Shown one piece after another: positions 50,701 to 58,574 of a stretch of 64,000 bases of DNA (its first letter is position 1; every line of letters starts with the position of its first letter). This stretch comes from Microbispora sp. H13382 (GTDB taxonomy: Bacteria > Actinomycetota > Actinomycetes > Streptosporangiales > Streptosporangiaceae): positions 418,351 through 482,350 of the forward strand of contig NZ_JABBXA010000002.1 in assembly GCF_014161445.1 (NCBI RefSeq), written 5' to 3'. The position numbers were made by a program, and so were the translations under genes. The notes under the pieces are model-generated. The model was not told where the DNA came from, ran no database searches, and worked only from the letters and a program-made list of their open reading frames with translations.

Positions 50701-51195
50701 GTGAACCATGAGGAGTTCCGCACGTACGTCCAGTGTCGTGGGGCGGCCCTGCTCCGTGTGGCGAACCAGTTGACCGGGAACCCCAGCGACGCCGAGGACC
50801 TCCTGCAGACGGCCCTCGCCCGTACGTATCTCGCGTGGGACCGCATCCGTGACCGGTCGTCGCTCGACGGCTACGTGCGGCGGGCGATGGTGAACATCAA
50901 CATCTCCTGGTGGCGGCGGCGCAAGCTGGAGGAATACCCCTCCGACGAACTCCCCGACGTACCGGTGCAGCAGGACGCGCGGCACCGGTACGACGAGCTG
51001 GAGCAGGCGCTCGACCGCCTCCCCGCGCGGCAGCGTACGGCGATCGTGCTGCGCTATTACGAGGACATGACCGAGCCCGAGATCGCCAGGACCCTCGGGA
51101 TCAGCGTGGGCACGGTCAAGAGCTCGGTCTCGCGGGGCATGGCCAAGCTGCGCGGCGACCTGGTCGTGCCCGACGCGAGCAAGAGCGTGAACTGA
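50701..51195 (+). CDS. ECF sigma factor, SigE family (actinobacterial)
   Basis: The 164-residue sigma factor has region 2 (EEFRTYVQCRGAALLRVANQ, then LTGNPSDAEDLLQTALARTY) and region 4 (ARQRTAIVLRYYEDMTEPEI, then ISVGTVKSSVSRGMAKLRG), typical of SigE-family ECF41-like short sigma factors. No anti-sigma gene is adjacent: the next gene runs the other way. It starts at GTG 50701 with little leader. It is likely a minor stress sigma factor; targets unknown. Confidence 0.9.
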   Translation: MNHEEFRTYVQCRGAALLRVANQLTGNPSDAEDLLQTALARTYLAWDRIRDRSSLDGYVRRAMVNINISWWRRRKLEEYPSDELPDVPVQQDARHRYDELEQALDRLPARQRTAIVLRYYEDMTEPEIARTLGISVGTVKSSVSRGMAKLRGDLVVPDASKSVN

Positions 51196-51204
51196 CGCGC
51201 CGCG

Positions 51205-52257
51205 TCACCTCTCGCAGACCAGGCCGTCGCTGTCGCGGTCGATGTACCAGTCGTATTCGGGATCGATGCCGCGTCGGTACGGGCCGAATCCGTGGTCGTT
51301 CGCCTCCTCGCAGGTGCTGTACCTGGGGTCGGTCGCGCCGTCGGCGCTCGGCGAGGGGCTCGGAGTGGGACTCGGCGCCGAGTTGGACGCGGGGCTCGGG
51401 GAGGGCCGCACCGTGGCGACCGATCCGGCGGTGCTACCCGGCGGAATGGGCTCGAGGGAGTACGTCGTGCCGGGCGGGGCCGGGGACGCGTCCACAGGCT
51501 CGATCGGCGCCGGAGTCGCCGCGCCGGCTCCCGGCGGGGCCTGGAGGCTGCCGCGCTTGTCGTAGGTGTCGGCGGCCCAGCAGCCCGACCACAGCCCGAG
51601 CTTGTCGACCTGCGCGCGCACCTGCTCCCAGTACTGCCACTCGGTGTAGCTGTGCTCGGGGAAGGAGTTCACGGTCTGGGCCAGGCCGTTCCTGACCATG
51701 TCACCGTTGACGTAGACGCCCTTGGCCGACCACACGTAGATCAGGATGCGCTCCTGCTCGGGCACCTGCTCGGCGGCCCGGACGTACGCCGGCTTGCCGG
51801 GCGGCAGCAGGGCCTTCAGCCGGGCGGTGGCCTCCGGGGACCAGCAGACGCCCTTGTCGGGGGCCTCCGCCTCCAGCAGACCGATCCGTACGGTCCTGCC
51901 GCTCGAGGTGACGACATCCGCGGTGTCACCGTCCACGATCTTCTTCACCGTCACCTGGACGGCGTCCTTCGGCACGGTCTTCGGCCGTGTCGTCGTGGCC
52001 GTCGTGCTCTTCGTCGTCGCGGGCTTCGCCGCCCCGGGGGTGACCGTCTTCGTGACGGTGACCACCGGCTGCGGGACGCTCGAACTCGTCGCGGCGGGCG
52101 TCTGCGACTGAGTCTGCGCGGGGCTCGGACTCGGGCTCGGACTCGGGCTCGGGCTCGGAGAGACCGGGGCCGCGGCGGCAGCGGAGGTGGAAGCGGCGAC
52201 GGGAACCGCGAGGGCCGCGGCGGCGAGGACGGCGAGTGCGTGTGAGGGGAAACGCAC
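51205..52257 (-). CDS. Secreted SNase-like protein with excalibur domain
   Basis: The 350-residue precursor has a signal peptide (about 1-29), a Ser/Pro and Thr-rich linker (about 30-95), an SNase/thermonuclease domain (about 97-232) and a C-terminal excalibur Ca-binding motif (YSTCEEAN, then DRDSDGLVCE). In true SNase the strand reads D-A-P-E with a catalytic Glu; here it is EAEAPDKG, with Asp, while the Arg of EQERILIYVW is kept. It may be a weak nuclease or a binding protein. Outside the cell by inference. Confidence 0.85.
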   Translation of the reverse strand: MRFPSHALAVLAAAALAVPVAASTSAAAAAPVSPSPSPSPSPSPSPAQTQSQTPAATSSSVPQPVVTVTKTVTPGAAKPATTKSTTATTTRPKTVPKDAVQVTVKKIVDGDTADVVTSSGRTVRIGLLEAEAPDKGVCWSPEATARLKALLPPGKPAYVRAAEQVPEQERILIYVWSAKGVYVNGDMVRNGLAQTVNSFPEHSYTEWQYWEQVRAQVDKLGLWSGCWAADTYDKRGSLQAPPGAGAATPAPIEPVDASPAPPGTTYSLEPIPPGSTAGSVATVRPSPSPASNSAPSPTPSPSPSADGATDPRYSTCEEANDHGFGPYRRGIDPEYDWYIDRDSDGLVCER

Positions 52258-52395
52258 GGGCGCTCCATGGGCTCGGGTACGGGGGACTGCGTCGGCTGTC
52301 GTGGAGCCGTTTCCTGAATTACGGAGTCCACCAGAAATCGATCGTTTACGCCAGTCCGTCCGGTCAGTTCCCTCGAATCCCGATTACGGCGAGGC

Positions 52396-52893
52396 TCAGC
52401 CCGTCTTGGCCCGCGCGGCCCTGCTCGCCTCCCGTACGCCGGCGGTCGCGCAGGGCCGTACGACGTCGCGGATCAGCCGCAGCGCCTCCAGGAAGTCGGC
52501 GAGCTGGTTTTCGGTCAGCAGTCCGGTGAACCAGGTCTCGATGTCCTCGACGTGCTGGGGGAGCACCGTGCGCAGCCGCTCCGCCCCGGCGGTGCTGAGC
52601 ACGGCGTACGAGGCGCGGCGGTCGCTGACGCAGGCATGCCGTTCGACGAGCCCGTCACGTTCCAGGCGGTCGACCACGCGGGTGATTCCGCTGGTGGACA
52701 GCGACGTCTGAGCCGCGAGGTCACTCATCCGCAGCCGTCGCTCCGGCGAACGGGCCAGCCGGATCAAGGTCTCGAAGTCGACTTCGGAAAGTCCTGAGGC
52801 GGCCAGTGTCGGGCTGGTCTTGCTCGACAGCCCGCTGAAGACCTCCGTGAACAGGCCCATCGCCGTGAGCCGGGGGTCGTCGAATGGGTCCAT
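52396..52893 (-). CDS. MarR-family regulator
   Basis: The 165-residue protein has the MarR winged helix: LSEVDFETLIRLARSPERRL, RMSDLAAQTSLSTSGITRVV, then DRLERDGLVER, and the wing DRRASYAVL. It diverges from the YceI gene 98 bp away; the gap is AT-rich and holds a good promoter for YceI. It probably represses that gene and itself. Ligand unknown. Confidence 0.88.
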   Translation of the reverse strand: MDPFDDPRLTAMGLFTEVFSGLSSKTSPTLAASGLSEVDFETLIRLARSPERRLRMSDLAAQTSLSTSGITRVVDRLERDGLVERHACVSDRRASYAVLSTAGAERLRTVLPQHVEDIETWFTGLLTENQLADFLEALRLIRDVVRPCATAGVREASRAARAKTG

Positions 52894-52916
52894 GGTCCAA
52901 GTCTACGGCACGATAG

Positions 52917-52946
52917 TTGACGCGAGGAATATTTTTCCGGTAGACA
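52917..52946 (+). promoter_or_regulatory. Promoter of the YceI gene
   Basis: TTGACG (52917-52922) and TAGACA (52941-52946) are 18 bp apart, a housekeeping-type promoter, 45 bp before the YceI start. ATATTTTT between them is AT-rich and could hold the MarR operator; no perfect dyad is seen. Confidence 0.6.
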
Positions 52947-52991
52947 TTTGCTTAGTGAGACATCCGCACAGCAACGATCAGGGGAGCAGCC

Positions 52992-53555
52992 ATGAGCATC
53001 CGTGAGTGGGAGGGCCTGAAGGTCCCGACGGCCGGCGAGTTCGCGCTGGACAAGGCCCACACGCGCGTCGGCTTCGTCGTCAAGCACATGATGGTCAGCA
53101 AGGTCCGCGGCCACTTCGCCGACTACGAGGGCAAGATCGTCATCGCCGAGAACCCGCTGGAGTCGAGCGTCGACGTCGTCATCAAGGCGGGCACGATCGA
53201 GACCGGTGCGGCCGACCGCGACGGCCACCTGCGGAGCGACGACTTCCTCGCCGCCGACAAGTTCCCCGAGGTCACCTTCCGCAGCAAGCGGGTCAGCGGC
53301 CTGTCGGGCAACGAGTTCACGCTCGTCGGCGACCTCACGATCCGTGACGTGACCAAGGAGGTCGAGCTTAAGGTCGAGTTCAACGGCGCCGCCAACAACC
53401 CGTGGGGTCAGGAGATCTTCGGGTTCGGCGCGGAGACCGAGATCGACCGCGAGGAGTACGGCCTGACCTGGAACCAGGCCCTGGAGACCGGTGGCGTCCT
53501 CGTCGGCAAGAAGGTCAAGATCGAGATCGAGGGCGAGGCCATCCGTCAGGCGTAG
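52992..53555 (+). CDS. YceI-family lipocalin-like protein
   Basis: The 187-residue protein has the YceI barrel: AGEFALDKAHTRVGFVVKHM, VSKVRGHFADYEGKIVI, ADRDGHLRSDDFLAADKFPE and LTIRDVTKEVELKVEFNG. YceI proteins bind polyisoprenoids or fatty acids and are linked to acid or oxidative stress. There is no signal peptide, as in many actinobacterial forms. It follows a divergent MarR regulator. The strong palindrome after it may be the terminator. Confidence 0.9.
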   Translation: MSIREWEGLKVPTAGEFALDKAHTRVGFVVKHMMVSKVRGHFADYEGKIVIAENPLESSVDVVIKAGTIETGAADRDGHLRSDDFLAADKFPEVTFRSKRVSGLSGNEFTLVGDLTIRDVTKEVELKVEFNGAANNPWGQEIFGFGAETEIDREEYGLTWNQALETGGVLVGKKVKIEIEGEAIRQA

Positions 53556-53590
53556 CCTGTGTCGGGCTGAGGCGCGATATCCACATCCTG

Positions 53591-53631
53591 TGCACAGCCC
53601 TTGTCCACACCCTGTGGACAAGGGCTGTGCA
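53591..53631. terminator. 41-bp perfect palindrome with inverted DnaA boxes
   Basis: The left arm TGCACAGCCCTTGTCCACA (53591-53609) pairs perfectly with the right arm (53613-53631) around CCC. It can terminate the YceI transcript. Each arm also contains the DnaA-box consensus TTGTCCACA (53601-53609) or its complement (53613-53621), facing each other 3 bp apart. Confidence 0.7.
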
Positions 53632-53745
53632 TCGGTCCAATCGCCCCGCCACGTGAGTCCACAGAACTGATCCAACGCGGCACCGGCAATCCGCTTTGCC
53701 GCCTTGGGCGATCGCCGGTACGCTGTGCTGAGCAACGCGCTACCA

Positions 53746-53835
53746 GGAGGCTTCGCCTAGTCAGGTCTATGGCGCCGCACTGCTAATGCGGTTTGGGTCT
53801 TAAGCCCATCCGGGGTTCAAATCCCCGAGCCTCCG
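53746..53835 (+). tRNA. tRNA-Ser(GCT)
   Basis: A complete 90-base serine tRNA: acceptor GGAGGCT pairs with the 3' GCCTCC, D-arm, anticodon loop CTGCTAA (anticodon GCT), long variable arm, and T-arm with GGTTCAAAT. CCA is not encoded. A strong terminator follows at 53842-53877. An integrase relic lies right after it, so this gene is a probable former insertion site. Confidence 0.95.
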
Positions 53836-53841
53836 CAGTTC

Positions 53842-53877
53842 AAAGCCCCTCTCGCTGGCTTCAGCGAGAGGGGCTTT
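53842..53877 (+). terminator. Rho-independent terminator of tRNA-Ser
   Basis: AAAGCCCCTCTCGCTG (53842-53857) pairs perfectly with CAGCGAGAGGGGCTTT (53862-53877) around GCTT, followed by TT. It is one of few terminators here with a T-run. Confidence 0.9.
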
Positions 53878-54060
53878 TTGATCTCCAAACCCGTGAGGGT
53901 TGCAGTTTGAGTTGCAGTTGCTTGCAGCCTTCGCCCCAAAGGGCCGCCCCCATGCGCTCGCCGGCGTCCTTCACCTGGGGACTGGCGATGCGGGCGTAAC
54001 GCTCGGTCGTGGTCGCCGGTCCCAGCCGCCGGCATTTCCGGCCGCTCGTGACAAGCGCGG
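53861..54060 (-). pseudogene. Tyrosine recombinase C-terminal relic at tRNA-Ser
   Basis: The minus strand ending at TGA 53861-53863 reads ATTTERYARIASPQVKDAGE, then MGAALWG and a basic tail. This is the catalytic-Tyr end of a tyrosine recombinase ('L-G-H-S-x-T-T-T-E-R-Y-A-H-L-A-S'). The box C His context (LGP for L-G-H) is degenerate and the rest of the gene is missing. The tail runs into the tRNA terminator, as for integrases whose gene adjoins attP. Confidence 0.65.
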
Positions 54061-54154
54061 CCGAAGCGGCCTTCACCCTGACGGCGTGGTCGCCTGAGAG
54101 TAGTACGAACGCCTGGTCTGTCACCTCCAGCAAGACGGAGGCGAGCACATCACA

Positions 54155-54250
54155 ATGAGCTTCGCTCAGGTCGCCCGCGTCATGGGCGAGGAGCTACCTG
54201 TCAGCCCCTACGCGCACTCAGCCTGGTGGGCCGGCGACCCCAAGCACACA
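54155..54250 (+). pseudogene. Small AWW-motif domain relic
   Basis: MSFAQVARVMGEELPVSPYA, then HSAWWAGDPKHTG, resembles the start of a widespread small domain with 'L-P-x-S-A-x-x-H-x-A-W-W-x-N-D-x-x-H' (often in nuclease or restriction-linked proteins). The match ends after about 32 residues, and the rest of the frame is unlike the family. It is probably a leftover of the integrated element. Confidence 0.35.
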
Positions 54251-54338
54251 GGCCGTATTACATCGCGAGGACCGATCTTCAATCCACGCCCGGCAAGTAG
54301 GCTGACCGCGGTTGCCCGCGACGGTGAAGGAGCCACCG

Positions 54339-54803
54339 ATGACCACCGATCCAACGCTGGCCCGGATCGGCCAGGGGGTGGAGTTGCATCACCATCAGGG
54401 CCAGCGTGAAGCCGCTCGTGACTTGTTCGCGCAGATCTGGGACGACATCGGCGGCGAGCAAGGCGATCCGCTGCATGTTTGCGTTCTTGCCCACTCGATG
54501 GCCGATGTGCAGGACGACGTGCACCAGGAGCTGATATGGGATCTGCGAGCGCTTGCCGCCGCTGATCGGGTCACCGACGAGGCGGTGGCGCAAGCTGGGG
54601 TGACGCTTCCGGTGGCGGGCCTGTATCCGTCGTTGCACCTGAACTTGAGCGAGTGCTACCGCAAGCTGGGCGATCTCGATCGCGCCCGTGGGCACCTCCA
54701 GCAGGCTCGAGCCGGGATCGGCGCGCTTGGCGACGACGATTATGGGCGGCTCATCAAGGGTGGTCTGGAGCGGCTGGCCGAGCAGTTGGGTGAGGCCGTC
54801 TGA
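54339..54803 (+). CDS. Tetratricopeptide-like protein
   Basis: The 154-residue helical protein has a TPR-like C-terminal pair (YPSLHLNLSECYRKLGDLDR, ARGHLQQARAGIGAL) and an N-terminal helical block (IGQGVELHHHQGQREAARDL). It is related to a common actinobacterial family annotated as TPR proteins, with unknown role. AAGGAG nine bases before ATG 54339 supports the start. It stands alone after the tRNA-Ser integrase zone. Confidence 0.83.
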   Translation: MTTDPTLARIGQGVELHHHQGQREAARDLFAQIWDDIGGEQGDPLHVCVLAHSMADVQDDVHQELIWDLRALAAADRVTDEAVAQAGVTLPVAGLYPSLHLNLSECYRKLGDLDRARGHLQQARAGIGALGDDDYGRLIKGGLERLAEQLGEAV

Positions 54804-54990
54804 CTGCGAAGCCGGTGAGAGTCTCCGCACCTGCTTTTGCTCTTCGTCGTGGGCGCGCGCCTCAGCGGGTGGCCCTCATGCGTCAGACGCTCAGCCGCCC
54901 CTGTCGCGGGGCCGTCGTGGGTTGCCACGACGTGGGTGGCCCGTGACCACGAGGCCAAGGGTCACCCGACGAGTCCGGACTCGCTGTTCG

Positions 54991-55524
54991 TCAGGCGGAG
55001 GTTTCGGCGGTAGCGATGAGGACCGCGCGGCCGAGGGTATGGCCGGCCATGGTGAAGCCGAGGAGGGCCGGGGTGGCATCGGCCGGGACGCCGATGGTCT
55101 CGACATCGAGGGCGTGCACCACGACGAAGTAGCGGTGAGGGCCGTGTCCGGCCGGCGGCGCGGCGCCGATGAAGCGGGCCACGCGGACGTCGTTGGGCAG
55201 TTGGAAAGCGCCCTCTGGCAGGCCCGAGCCGATGTCGTCGCCGGCCCCCTCGGGTAGTTCTGTGACGGTGGCGGGGATGTCGGCGACCGCCCAGTGCCAG
55301 AACCCGGACCCGGTGGGGGCGTCGGGATCGTAGACGGTCACGGCGTAGCTCTTGGTGCCTTCCGGGGCGCCGCTCCAGGACAGCTGCGGGGAGATGTCCT
55401 TCCCACCGGGGACCCCGGAGGAGAACTGCTCGGGCGGCCAGGCGGCACGGTCGGTGACGGTGGTGCTGGTGACGGTGAAGGAAGCCGCCTCGGGGAGGCG
55501 GGCGAAGGGGTCGTTGGCGGTCAT
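54991..55524 (-). CDS. YbhB/YbcL (PEBP, Raf-kinase-inhibitor-like) protein
   Basis: The 177-residue protein has the PEBP motifs: AVTVYDPDAPTGSGFWHWAV (ligand-binding, D-P-D-A-P-T ... H-W) and GPHRYFVVVHALD (G-x-H-R-Y). The domain may bind phosphorylated small molecules or act as a protease-inhibitor-like protein; bacterial function is unclear. AAAGGA eight bases before ATG 55524 gives the start. It diverges from the GntR regulator, probably its repressor, across AT-rich palindromes. Confidence 0.88.
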   Translation of the reverse strand: MTANDPFARLPEAASFTVTSTTVTDRAAWPPEQFSSGVPGGKDISPQLSWSGAPEGTKSYAVTVYDPDAPTGSGFWHWAVADIPATVTELPEGAGDDIGSGLPEGAFQLPNDVRVARFIGAAPPAGHGPHRYFVVVHALDVETIGVPADATPALLGFTMAGHTLGRAVLIATAETSA

Positions 55525-55600
55525 CGCGTCGTTCCTTTCAGGTCGTGCTGCGGGGTGGCGGAGAGCCCGGGGTTCGCGGAGAGGTACACCGGCGTCTTGC

Positions 55601-55634
55601 ATCGTAATCGACGATAACATAGATAATCGATTAT
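55601..55634. promoter_or_regulatory. Candidate GntR operators
   Basis: ATCGT (55601-55605) with ACGAT (55611-55615), and the perfect 12-bp ATAATCGATTAT (55623-55634), lie in a very AT-rich gap, 26-59 bp before the GntR gene and 77-110 bp before YbhB. They probably allow the GntR protein to control both. Confidence 0.6.
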
Positions 55635-55659
55635 TTGCTGAATCGTCTATGCTGACCGC

Positions 55660-56358
55660 ATGACCCGTACGGCCCACCCCTCGAACTTCCCGGCCAAGCA
55701 GATGCTTTCCGAGCGGGTCTACGCGCATCTGCGGGACGCCATCATGCGCGGGGACCACGCCCCCGGTGACGCCCTCAAGCCGCAGGACATCGCCAAGGAG
55801 CAGGGCGTGAGCCTGGCCGTCGTGCGCGAGGCGCTCGTACGGGTGGTCGGCGAGGGCCTCGCCGACCGGCTGCCCAACCGCGGCTTCGCCGTCCCGTCCT
55901 TCTCCGACCGCCGCTGGCAGGAGATCGCGGAGGCCCGCCGGAGCATCGAACCGGTCGTGCTGCGCATGTCGATCGAGCGTGGCGACGTCGACTGGGAGGC
56001 GCGCGTACGAGCCGCCCACCACCGGCTGGCCCGTACGCCGGCGTTCGTGCCCGAGGAAGGCGAGTACTACAGCAGTGCATGGTCCGAGGCCCACCGGGTC
56101 TTCCACCGCACCTTGCTGGAGGGCTGCGGCAACCTCGTCCTGCTGGATACCTTCGACCGGTTGTGGACCGCGAGCGAGCTGGCTCGCCGCTTTTCGGCGC
56201 ACCGCGACCCCGACCGGGATCACGTTGGCGAGCACCGCCGGCTGGAGGAGGCGGCGCTGGCCCGCGACGCCGACACCGCGGCCGAGGTGCTGGTCCGGCA
56301 CCTCACCCAGACCGCGGCCGCCCTGACGGGCTGTGCTCCCCAGACCACGGAAGCCTGA
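55660..56358 (+). CDS. GntR-family regulator (FadR/FCD type)
   Basis: The 232-residue protein has the winged HTH (LSERVYAHLRDAIMRGDHAP, then LKPQDIAKEQGVSLAVVREA) and an all-helical FCD effector domain with likely metal/ligand His residues (WSEAHRVFHRTLLEG; DHVGEHRRLEEA). FCD regulators usually bind organic acids. It diverges from the YbhB gene. Confidence 0.9.
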   Translation: MTRTAHPSNFPAKQMLSERVYAHLRDAIMRGDHAPGDALKPQDIAKEQGVSLAVVREALVRVVGEGLADRLPNRGFAVPSFSDRRWQEIAEARRSIEPVVLRMSIERGDVDWEARVRAAHHRLARTPAFVPEEGEYYSSAWSEAHRVFHRTLLEGCGNLVLLDTFDRLWTASELARRFSAHRDPDRDHVGEHRRLEEAALARDADTAAEVLVRHLTQTAAALTGCAPQTTEA

Positions 56359-56456
56359 TACGCGCCTCGCCCCAAGGCGTCGCGCACCGGCCGCCCGCGC
56401 GGGCCACGGCCGGCGCCCGTGACCGAGCACCGTCGAGGGGCCGAAAAGACCGTGAG

Positions 56457-57044
56457 CTAACTCTTCCAGGTGGCGTTCTGCAGCACGGTGGCGAGTCCGG
56501 GAGTGGCCCACTGGTCGACGACCAGGAGCCTCTCCTTCGGCAGGTACCACTCGCGCTGCTTGAACGTCGACTTCTCCGTCGCGTCGTCGTTCGTGACGCA
56601 GCGCCCCGGCCATACGCGGTAGTGCGCCTTGTGGCCCTCCCCGATGTTCCGGTGACCGACGGCGATCGCCTTGCCGAGGACATGGCCGAGCTTGGGGTCG
56701 GTCGGGCAGGGAGCCACGTCGACGGCGGGATAGAACGGTCCATCGACAGGGTTGTAGCGCCGGAAGCCCTCGCCCCCGGTCTTGAGCGTCTTCGCTCCCA
56801 TCACCCAGAAGCCGCGGCACCTGGGCTCGAAATAGTGACCCTTGGGCTTGGCGCAGGCGCCGGTCACCACGTGCACCTGGTCGGCGCTCCGGTAGACCCG
56901 CCAGGCGCGGGGGATCTCCAGGGTCAGCCCGCCGGACAGCCGCAGAGACGTGGTGGAGGAGGCGGAGGCACGGTCGGCGCCGGTCACGGCGACGGTCCCG
57001 ATGACGGCACCGGCAGCGGCGGCCACCGAGATCATTTTTCTCAT
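56457..57044 (-). CDS. Secreted hypothetical protein
   Basis: The 195-residue precursor has a signal peptide (MRKMISVAAAAGAVIGTVAV, cut near ASASS-TT). The mature part has four cysteines (TGACAKPKGHYFEPRCRGFW; VAPCPTDPK; GRCVTND) and a YNPVDGPFYPAVDV block. I recognise no family. It starts at ATG 57044 (a GTG one codon earlier is possible); no good ribosome site. An AT-rich region (TATATATGGG) upstream probably holds its promoter. Confidence 0.7.
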   Translation of the reverse strand: MRKMISVAAAAGAVIGTVAVTGADRASASSTTSLRLSGGLTLEIPRAWRVYRSADQVHVVTGACAKPKGHYFEPRCRGFWVMGAKTLKTGGEGFRRYNPVDGPFYPAVDVAPCPTDPKLGHVLGKAIAVGHRNIGEGHKAHYRVWPGRCVTNDDATEKSTFKQREWYLPKERLLVVDQWATPGLATVLQNATWKS

Positions 57045-57136
57045 CACGGCGCAAATAGTAGTGATGATCTATATATGGGTCATTAGGGTACGTCGTTCGT
57101 CGGCCACGTAGATCTTGATCCACGAGAGGGGCAGAC

Positions 57137-57910
57137 GTGGGCTCTTCGTACGTTGTCACCGGGGGTGGCCGTGGCGTCGGACGCGCGCTCGTCGAACGAC
57201 TCCTTCACGACGCCGACAGTGTCGTCGTGATCGAATTCGACCCGTCGGCGCTCGAATGGACCCGCACCCACCCGGCAGGTTCCCGGATCATCGCGGTGGC
57301 CGGCGACGCCGCCGACGAGGCCGTCGCGGAGCGGGCCGCCGACCTGGCGCAGGCAGCGGGCCCGCTCGCCGGCTGGGTCAACAACGCCGCCGTGTTCCGC
57401 GAGGCCTCACTGGACTCCCCGTCGGCGCGCGAGGTCCTGGATCTCATAGGGGCGAACTTCAATCCGGCGGTCGTCGGATGCATGACCGCGATCCGCCGCT
57501 TCCTGAGCGCCGGCACGGGCGGGGCGATCGTCAACGTCTCCTCCCACCAGGCGCGGCGGCCGGTGCGCGGCTCCCTGCCGTACGCGACGGCCAAGGCCGC
57601 CGTCGAAGGACTCACCCGGGCACTCGCCGTCGACTACGGCCCGCGCGGCGTCCGGGTCAACGCCGTCGCCCTCGGCTCGATCAGCACCGAACGCTACGAG
57701 GCGTTCCTGCGCGGCCAGGAACCCGCGGAGGCCGCACGGATCGAGCGTGAGATGGGCCTGTTGCATCCGGCCGGCAGGGTGGGACGCCCGGAGGAGGTGG
57801 CCGCCGCCGTCGCCTACCTGCTGTCCGACGAGGCGAGCTTCGTCAACGGCGCGACCGTGCCGGTCGACGGAGGCCGCTCGATCCTCGGACGCGACCCCGA
57901 AGAGGCCTGA
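57137..57910 (+). CDS. SDR-family oxidoreductase
   Basis: The 257-residue short-chain dehydrogenase has the Rossmann loop VTGGGRGVG (7-15), NNAAV, catalytic Ser in NVSSHQA, Tyr-x-x-x-Lys in YATAKAAVEGL, and the C-terminal FVNGATVPVDGG. It uses NAD(P)H on an unknown substrate. GTG 57137 follows GAGGGG at 57124-57129. It converges with the response regulator at 57918. Confidence 0.9.
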   Translation: MGSSYVVTGGGRGVGRALVERLLHDADSVVVIEFDPSALEWTRTHPAGSRIIAVAGDAADEAVAERAADLAQAAGPLAGWVNNAAVFREASLDSPSAREVLDLIGANFNPAVVGCMTAIRRFLSAGTGGAIVNVSSHQARRPVRGSLPYATAKAAVEGLTRALAVDYGPRGVRVNAVALGSISTERYEAFLRGQEPAEAARIEREMGLLHPAGRVGRPEEVAAAVAYLLSDEASFVNGATVPVDGGRSILGRDPEEA

Positions 57911-57917
57911 CGGGCGG

Positions 57918-58574
57918 TCAGCGGCCGAGGCCGGCGTCCCGGGCGCGGATGATCGCCTCCGCCCGGTCGGCGGCCTGGAGCTTGGTGAGCACCGCGTGCA
58001 CGTGGTTGCGTACGGTCTTCTGGGACAGGAAGAGCCGCGCGGCGATCTGGCTGTTCGACAGGCCGGCGGCCACCAGGTCGAGCACCTCGTGTTCCCGGGC
58101 GGTCAGGGCCGGGAACGGCGTGCCGCCACCGGCCTGCGGCCTCGGGGCGAGGAAGCCGGCGATGCGCGAGGCTAGGACCGCGCCGAACACGACGCCGCCG
58201 CCCGCCACCGTGGTGATCGCGCGGACGACCTCGTCCGGCTCGGCGCCCTTCAGCAGATAACCGCGGGCACCGGCACGGAGCGCGTCGAAGATGGTGCCGT
58301 CCTCCTCGGACATCGTGAGCACCACGATGCCGATCTCCGGGTGCTTCTCGAGAATGCGACGGGTGGCCTCGATGCCGTCCATGTCCGGCATCTGCACATC
58401 CATGACCACCACGTCGGGTTCCCGCTCGGCGGCCTGCCGCAAAGCCTCGACGCCGGTCGAGGCCGTCCCCGTGACCTCGACCTCGTCGATGCTGCTCAGC
58501 AGTGCCGCGAAGCCTTCGCGGAACACCGGGTGGTCGTCCACCACGAGGACCCTCACCGGCCGCTTACCGGTCAT
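57918..58574 (-). CDS. LuxR/NarL-family response regulator
   Basis: The 218-residue regulator has a receiver domain (VLVVDDHPVFREGF; phospho-Asp in VVVMDVQMPD, about residue 59; Lys in GYLLKGAEP) and a LuxR HTH (LTAREHEVLDLVAAGLSNSQ, then SQKTVRNHVHAVLTKL). It overlaps the end of the sensor kinase gene by 11 bp and is its partner. Likely target: the palindrome at 60727-60751. Confidence 0.92.
   Translation of the reverse strand: MTGKRPVRVLVVDDHPVFREGFAALLSSIDEVEVTGTASTGVEALRQAAEREPDVVVMDVQMPDMDGIEATRRILEKHPEIGIVVLTMSEEDGTIFDALRAGARGYLLKGAEPDEVVRAITTVAGGGVVFGAVLASRIAGFLAPRPQAGGGTPFPALTAREHEVLDLVAAGLSNSQIAARLFLSQKTVRNHVHAVLTKLQAADRAEAIIRARDAGLGR

Noticed and set aside
54991..57159. A single 722-residue minus-strand protein
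   Set aside because: It is a read-through of antisense DNA to the GntR gene; only its last 177 residues (YbhB) are a real protein.
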